Positions 5,843 through 9,200 of a stretch of 9,200 nucleotides of DNA are shown here, piece by piece (the first letter of the stretch is position 1; each line of letters begins with the position of its first letter). Source of the DNA: Chloroflexota bacterium (lineage in GTDB: Bacteria; Chloroflexota; Anaerolineae; Aggregatilineales; Phototrophicaceae). Made by a program: the position numbers and the translations under genes. The notes below the pieces were generated by a model. That model made no database searches. It had not been told where the DNA came from and was given only the letters and a program-made list of their open reading frames with translations. The stretch is from NCBI GenBank assembly GCA_010092805.1, contig JAADYY010000327.1, positions 1-9,200 on the forward strand, written 5' to 3'.

Positions 5843-7672
5843 CTATGCGCCGAACCGATCTGGGAAGACCGTGCGGGCGAGCTGCTCCTCTTGAGCGACC
5901 AGGGCGCGCAGGGCGTCCAACCCTTCGTTCCAGAATGCCGGGTCGTTGAGATCGATGCCGACACGCGCCAGAATCCGGTCGGGGTAATCCGAATCGCCCG
6001 CCGCCAGGATGTCGAGATACTGCGGCACAAACTCCGCGCCGCGCTGCTGATACAGGTTGAACAGCGCCAGCACCAGCAGTTCGCCGAAGGCATAGGCATA
6101 CACATAGCCCGGCGTATGGATGAAGTGCGGCACGTAACTCCACCACTGGCTGTAGCTCTCGCGCAGGGTAACGCTGCCCTGGAACAAGTCGTTTTGCGTC
6201 TGCAGCCACATTTCGTTGATGCGCTCGGTGGTCAATTCGCCTTCTGCACGGCGGGCGGTGTGCAGCGCGTCCTCGAAGCGGTTCATGGCCACCTGCCGGA
6301 AGATCGTGGCGAAGCTGTCCTCGATGCGCTCGGCGATCATCGCCAGCCGGGTCAATGGATCGGTCTCTTTGTTGATCAGGTCGTTGAAGACCATCATTTC
6401 GCCGAACACCGACGCGGTTTCGGCGGTCGTCAGCGGCGGATGCAGCCCATAGATCCCCTGCGTTTGCCCGGCCAGGTAGCCATGCACCCCGTGACCGAGT
6501 TCGTGGGCCAGCGTCATCACATCCTTCGATTTGCCCGTGTAATTCATGAACACAAACGGGTGCGCCGAGGGCACGGTGCTGCTGCAAAACGCCCCGCCGC
6601 GTTTATTCGGCAGCAGCGCCGCGTGAATCCAGCTTTCGTCAAAGAAGCGCCCGGCAATGTGCCCCAACTGGTCGCTGAAGTTGCCGTAGGCCGTCTGCAC
6701 GATCTGGCGCGCCTGATCCCAGGAATAGAAGCGCTCCTCAGCGCCGAAGCTGACAGGTGCGTAGCGATCATAGTCATACAGCGCGTCGTACCCCAGCATG
6801 AGCCGCTTGAGGTTGTAGTGGCGCGCCACAATGTCGTAACTGGAGGTGACCGCCGTGATCAGCGCCTCGACGACCGAAGCCGGCGCTTTGTTCGAGAGAT
6901 TGCGCGGCGTGATCCACGATTCGTAGCTGCGCCGCTTGTCCTCGGCGGCTTTATCGGCGGCCAGCACGTTGGTGATGAAGGTCAGTTCCATTTTGCGCGT
7001 GTGCAGCGTCGCGGTGATCGCGTCCGCCGACCGTTCCCGCAGCGCGCGGTCCCGGCTGTACAGGTTCGCCAGAATCTGCGACTGGGTGAGCTGCGCGCCG
7101 TCCAACTCAAAGCGGAGCGCACTGGTCAACTGGGTGAAGAAGCGCTGCCAGGCGCTGCGCCCGGTCACCGACTTTTCGACCAGGAGCTGTTCTTCTGGCT
7201 CCGTGAGCTGGTACGGTGCCCAGCGCAGTTCGGCGTCCAGATAGTGGCGATGCTGCGGGGTCAATGCCGGGGCAGCCAGGATGGCTTGTGTGACATCTTC
7301 CGGCGCTTGCGCCCATTCCAGGTCGAAAAACAGCAGCGTCTGGCCGAAGGCCGCGCCATACTCCGTGATCTTCTGCATCAGCGCACCGTACTGCGGGTTG
7401 GTCGTGTCGGTGGAATACAGCAGGCCCACAAACGAACGGATGCGCCCGTTCTGGTCGGCGATTGCGCCCAGGGTTTCCAGCGCGGCGTTCATCTCTGCGC
7501 CGCTGAGCTGTGCGACTCTGCCGCGATACTGCGCCGCGAAGGCTTCCGCTTCGGCCAGTGATGCGTCCAGGTCGCGCTGAATGTTCGGGTCGTCCGCGCC
7601 GCTGTAAAACTCCGAAAGATCCCAGATAACCGTTTCGGCCCCGGTTTGCTGTGCTACGGTTGCATCAACCAT
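5843..7672 (-). CDS. pepF: Oligoendopeptidase F, M3 family zinc metallopeptidase
   Basis: This cytoplasmic enzyme cuts short oligopeptides and helps recycle peptides from uptake or protein turnover. It has 609 residues, normal for PepF. The zinc motif HELGH is at 390-394, followed by GVHGYLAGQ. The third ligand is E418 in TAETASVFGE (416-425). The C-terminal HFIHTPGYVYAYAFGE (516-531) supplies the conserved His and Tyr that bind substrate. The N-terminal WDLSEFYSG (17-25) is the usual PepF opening. No signal peptide is seen. The ATG at 7672 is preferred over one at 7738: AAGGA lies at 7683-7687, a candidate promoter covers 7710-7738, and the 22 extra residues do not resemble the family. The gene stands alone, convergent with the propeller gene. 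Both active-site segments are intact. Confidence 0.95.
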   Translation of the reverse strand: MVDATVAQQTGAETVIWDLSEFYSGADDPNIQRDLDASLAEAEAFAAQYRGRVAQLSGAEMNAALETLGAIADQNGRIRSFVGLLYSTDTTNPQYGALMQKITEYGAAFGQTLLFFDLEWAQAPEDVTQAILAAPALTPQHRHYLDAELRWAPYQLTEPEEQLLVEKSVTGRSAWQRFFTQLTSALRFELDGAQLTQSQILANLYSRDRALRERSADAITATLHTRKMELTFITNVLAADKAAEDKRRSYESWITPRNLSNKAPASVVEALITAVTSSYDIVARHYNLKRLMLGYDALYDYDRYAPVSFGAEERFYSWDQARQIVQTAYGNFSDQLGHIAGRFFDESWIHAALLPNKRGGAFCSSTVPSAHPFVFMNYTGKSKDVMTLAHELGHGVHGYLAGQTQGIYGLHPPLTTAETASVFGEMMVFNDLINKETDPLTRLAMIAERIEDSFATIFRQVAMNRFEDALHTARRAEGELTTERINEMWLQTQNDLFQGSVTLRESYSQWWSYVPHFIHTPGYVYAYAFGELLVLALFNLYQQRGAEFVPQYLDILAAGDSDYPDRILARVGIDLNDPAFWNEGLDALRALVAQEEQLARTVFPDRFGA

Positions 7673-7709
7673 CTCAATACGTTCCTTGCTTATCAAACTA
7701 CACGTTGTA

Positions 7710-7738
7710 AGTTTAAGCCATCCGGTCGATCTGAACAA
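7710..7738 (-). promoter_or_regulatory. Candidate pepF promoter
   Basis: Read on the minus strand, TTGTTC (7733-7738) is followed by a 17-base spacer and TAAACT (7710-7715), which match the -35 and -10 consensus at 3 and 4 of 6 positions. The start of transcription would be near 7703, giving a leader of about 30 bases with the ribosome site at 7683-7687. The match is modest. Confidence 0.3.
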
Positions 7739-7759
7739 GGATGAGCGCAGCGCTTTTTT

Positions 7760-7924
7760 GCCCTCACCCCAACCCCTCTCCCGACCGGGCCTGCGGCCCT
7801 GGGAGAGGGGCTAAAACCGCCCACTGCGCGACTGGTCTCCCTTGTCGCCCTTCTCGCCCTTGTCCTAGCTGCGCAGCAGGGGCTGCCGTTGGCATGTGGA
7901 GCAAGGGGTTAGGGGGATGAGGGC
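7760..7924. repeat. MITE-like intergenic inverted-repeat unit
   Basis: The left end (7760-7777, GCCCTCACCCC then AACCCCT) is mirrored at 7904-7924 (AGGGGTT, A, GGGG, GA, TGAGGGC) with three extra bases, so about 165 bp are bounded by imperfect terminal inverted repeats. Inside the left end is a strong nested hairpin: CCCCTCTCCC (7773-7782) pairs with GGGAGAGGGG (7801-7810), and within its loop GGGCC (7787-7791) pairs with GGCCC (7795-7799). Sequences of this CCCTCACCCC...GGGAGAGGGG type are, from memory, dispersed intergenic repeats in several bacterial groups. It has no coding capacity of its own. It fills most of the gap between pepF and the amidohydrolase gene. I see no clear target-site duplication. 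Confidence 0.55.
7839..7865. repeat. Three tandem 9-bp units inside the MITE-like element
   Basis: CCCTTGTCG, CCCTTCTCG and CCCTTGTCC follow one another without gaps, differing at one or two positions. Such short tandem units can vary in copy number by slippage. Confidence 0.6.
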
Positions 7925-7978
7925 TGAACCGCACCCACTTGAAGGGCACCCCGCACCGCCGATCAGCCATGCTCACCG

Positions 7979-8812
7979 TTAAATGGCGTAGAGCTTGACG
8001 GCTGTATCACCGAGGATGGCGTCAATTGTCGCCTGATCATGGCCTGCGAGGGCGGTGTTGGTTTCTGCCCACACTTTGGCGTAATCCCCGGCGAGGATGG
8101 CGACGGGCCAATCGCTGCCGAACATCAGCCGCTGAGCGCCGTAATGCTCAATGGCGTAGTCGATATACGGCTTGAGGTCGGCGGCTGTCCAGTCGGCGGC
8201 GGCGGCGGTGTTCAGCCCGGAGACCTTGGCGTACACGTTCGGCGACTCTGCCGCCGCCTTGAACTGATCCGCCCAATCGCCCATCACCTGATCGGCAATC
8301 GGCGGCTTGGCGAGATGATCGATCACCATGCGCAGTTCGGGCACGCGCTCAGCCAGCGTGGGCACATGCTTGAGGTGATTGGGGAAGACGGCCACCACCT
8401 CGAAGATCAGGTTGTGGGCGGCCAGCACCTTCAGCGACTCGATGACCACTTCCTGCACCACCCAATCCGGGTCGGGTTCGGTGTGGATCAAATGGCGCAT
8501 CCCGCGAAATTTCGGGTGCTGCTTGTACATCTCCAGCCGCGTATTGGTCGCGTCCGGGTTCAGCAGATCCACCCAGCCGATCACCGCGCCGATCCAGTCG
8601 TACACATCCGACTGCACCAACATCGAGGCGGTGTCTTCATACGAATTGGCGCTCTGCACCAGCACCGTCTTATCGATGCCAGCGGCCTTGAGCTGCGGTT
8701 CGAGCTGCTGCGGTGTGAAGGTGTCGTAAATGGGGCCGTATTCCGGCACCAGCCAGGGGTAGTCCACCTCGCTCAGGTTCCAGAAATGTTGGTGCGTATC
8801 AATTTTCGCCAC
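7979..8812 (-). CDS. Amidohydrolase family protein (COG3618, L-fuconolactonase-like)
   Basis: The product has 277 residues, the usual length for the COG3618 branch of the amidohydrolase superfamily, TIM-barrel hydrolases acting on lactones and related carboxylic compounds. Marks are the opening DTHQHFWNL (5-13) with the H-x-H metal pair H7/H9, FRGMRHLIH (102-110), VIDHLAKPP (163-171) with H166, YAKVSGL (194-200), and MFGSDWPV (230-237) whose D234 is the catalytic/metal aspartate. The exact substrate (fuconolactone, rhamnonolactone, a pyrone dicarboxylate or other) is unknown, and no sugar-pathway gene is near. The GTG start at 8812 is chosen because AAAGGG lies seven bases upstream and DTHQHF follows at once, as in the family. 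Longer reads include the promoter region. There is no signal peptide, so it is cytoplasmic. Confidence 0.9.
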   Translation of the reverse strand: MAKIDTHQHFWNLSEVDYPWLVPEYGPIYDTFTPQQLEPQLKAAGIDKTVLVQSANSYEDTASMLVQSDVYDWIGAVIGWVDLLNPDATNTRLEMYKQHPKFRGMRHLIHTEPDPDWVVQEVVIESLKVLAAHNLIFEVVAVFPNHLKHVPTLAERVPELRMVIDHLAKPPIADQVMGDWADQFKAAAESPNVYAKVSGLNTAAAADWTAADLKPYIDYAIEHYGAQRLMFGSDWPVAILAGDYAKVWAETNTALAGHDQATIDAILGDTAVKLYAI

Positions 8813-8839
8813 GATCAAACCCTTTTTGGTTAAAGGCAA

Positions 8840-8855
8840 TATCTTTATATAGATA
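8840..8855. promoter_or_regulatory. A/T-rich dyad over the -10 region
   Basis: TATCT (8840-8844) and AGATA (8851-8855) form a 5-6-5 inverted repeat centred on the TATATA of the amidohydrolase promoter. It is a short operator candidate and could also be chance in this A/T-rich patch. Confidence 0.2.
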
Positions 8856-8875
8856 CAGGCCCCCGCCGCGATCAA
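8846..8875 (-). promoter_or_regulatory. Candidate promoter of the amidohydrolase gene
   Basis: On the minus strand TTGATC (8870-8875), an 18-base spacer and TATATA (8846-8851) give 4 of 6 matches in each box. It lies just upstream of the GTG at 8812, so the amidohydrolase can be transcribed separately from the Rieske gene. The -35 box sits partly in the loop of the hairpin at 8859-8885. Confidence 0.4.
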
Positions 8876-8885
8876 CGGCAGGGGC
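8859..8885 (-). terminator. GC-rich hairpin after the Rieske gene
   Basis: GCCCC (8859-8863) and GCCG (8865-8868) pair with CGGC (8876-8879) and GGGGC (8881-8885), with one C-A mismatch and loop CGATCAA. It begins 31 bases after the Rieske stop in the direction of transcription. No T-run follows directly, so it may attenuate or terminate only partly. Confidence 0.4.
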
Positions 8886-8916
8886 AGGAAACACGGTTGT
8901 GCCCACCGAACGGCTG

Positions 8917-9200
8917 CTAGAGTTCGACGAACACGCCGTCCTCATTTTCGATGACGGTGTACGACGCCAGGCTCTGCGGCTCACGGCCCATTGCGATCAG
9001 CCGCCGGGACCAGGCCGGCGCGCGCACCCCAGCAAACCCCGGCGTCCAGTCGAGGTTCGCGCCCGTACACATATCGAATTTCGAGTTGTGCAGCGGGCAG
9101 ACCACCGCGCCATCTGCCAGCTTGCCGCCGTCCAGCGGCACGGGCAAATGCGCGCACTGATTGCGCACCACGCAGACTTTGCCGTCGATGCGCGTCGCGA
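8917..9200 (-). CDS. Rieske [2Fe-2S] domain protein, partial
   Basis: The reading frame is open to the right edge, so the N-terminus is missing; 93 codons plus a TAG stop are visible. The Rieske cluster ligands are clear: C15 and H17 in NQCAHL, then C34 and H37 in CPLHNSKFD, spaced C-x-H-x16-C-x2-H. The frame before the first motif reads ATRIDGKVCVVRN, like the strands that precede it in other Rieske domains. The C-terminus (SLASYTVIENEDGVFVEL) is a normal domain end, so this is a small soluble ferredoxin-like protein or the C-terminal part of a larger one. It would carry electrons, often for an oxygenase or reductase, but the partner is not visible. The GTG at 9171 is internal to the domain and is not the true start. 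The amidohydrolase lies 104 bases downstream on the same strand. Confidence 0.85.
   Translation of the reverse strand, partial: ATRIDGKVCVVRNQCAHLPVPLDGGKLADGAVVCPLHNSKFDMCTGANLDWTPGFAGVRAPAWSRRLIAMGREPQSLASYTVIENEDGVFVEL

Noticed and set aside
5891..7561. A 556-codon open frame on the + strand opposite pepF
   Set aside because: It is the antisense shadow of a well-conserved gene in GC-rich DNA, is very rich in Arg, Gln and His, and has no family motif.
7744..7759. AGCG-CAG-CGCT followed by six T as a + strand terminator
   Set aside because: The stem is four pairs and no + strand gene ends nearby; it lies upstream of pepF on the other strand.
7764..7976. A 70-codon minus-strand frame with PHPPNPLL and LAPLPGP
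   Set aside because: It is the translation of the intergenic inverted-repeat unit; such frames are common artefacts of this repeat type.
8039..8833. A 264-codon + strand frame opposite the amidohydrolase
   Set aside because: It mirrors the true gene and is full of His, Gly and Arg with no recognisable domain.
1..9200. CRISPR arrays, tRNA genes, toxin-antitoxin pairs or defence genes
   Set aside because: I found no regularly spaced repeats, tRNA-like folds or small paired genes; every long frame is explained by the genes listed.

Overview
The window looks like chromosomal DNA from a GC-rich bacterium with widely spaced, mostly single-gene transcription units. A member of the Chloroflexota (Anaerolineae-like) is my best guess. 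This rests on the secreted beta-propeller protein with a Pro/Thr-rich 'TPTP' linker, a CTAAAG-centred hairpin, and a CCCTCACCCC...GGGAGAGGGG intergenic repeat. These are impressions from pattern memory, not a database result. There are no rRNA or tRNA genes, CRISPR arrays, transposase genes or phage genes.

Layout from left to right. (1) 1-1280: a short leader with an imperfect tandem repeat and a REP-like hairpin, then a PotA-type ABC transporter ATPase on the + strand. No permease or binding-protein gene follows it, only a 21-codon hydrophobic scrap overlapping its stop codon. (2) 1403-2317 (-): a Tat-exported metallo-beta-lactamase-fold hydrolase, convergent with the ATPase and separated from it by a strong hairpin. 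(3) 2555-3442 (+): a CitE-like (HpcH/HpaI aldolase family) lyase, divergent from the hydrolase. (4) 3443-3651: a regulatory-looking gap with a perfect 7-6-7 dyad, two direct repeats, a G-rich run, a consensus TATAAT and a 10-bp palindrome. (5) 3652-5769 (+): a secreted protein with two beta-propeller halves. (6) 5843-7672 (-): the M3 zinc metallopeptidase oligoendopeptidase F, convergent with the propeller gene. (7) 7673-7978: a 306-base gap with a candidate pepF promoter and a MITE-like inverted-repeat unit of about 165 bp. (8) 7979-8812 (-): a COG3618-type amidohydrolase starting at GTG, with its own candidate promoter. (9) 8917-9200 (-): the C-terminal part of a Rieske [2Fe-2S] protein, cut by the window edge.

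The genes do not form one obvious pathway. They look like independent units for uptake (PotA), exported hydrolysis (MBL), CoA-ester or organic-acid metabolism (CitE-like), extracytoplasmic binding (propeller), peptide turnover (PepF) and lactone or related hydrolysis (amidohydrolase). I see no convincing new multi-gene system. The items most worth a second look are the glutamate in place of a metal-binding histidine in the exported MBL protein, the dyad and repeat cluster before the propeller gene, and the MITE-like unit.
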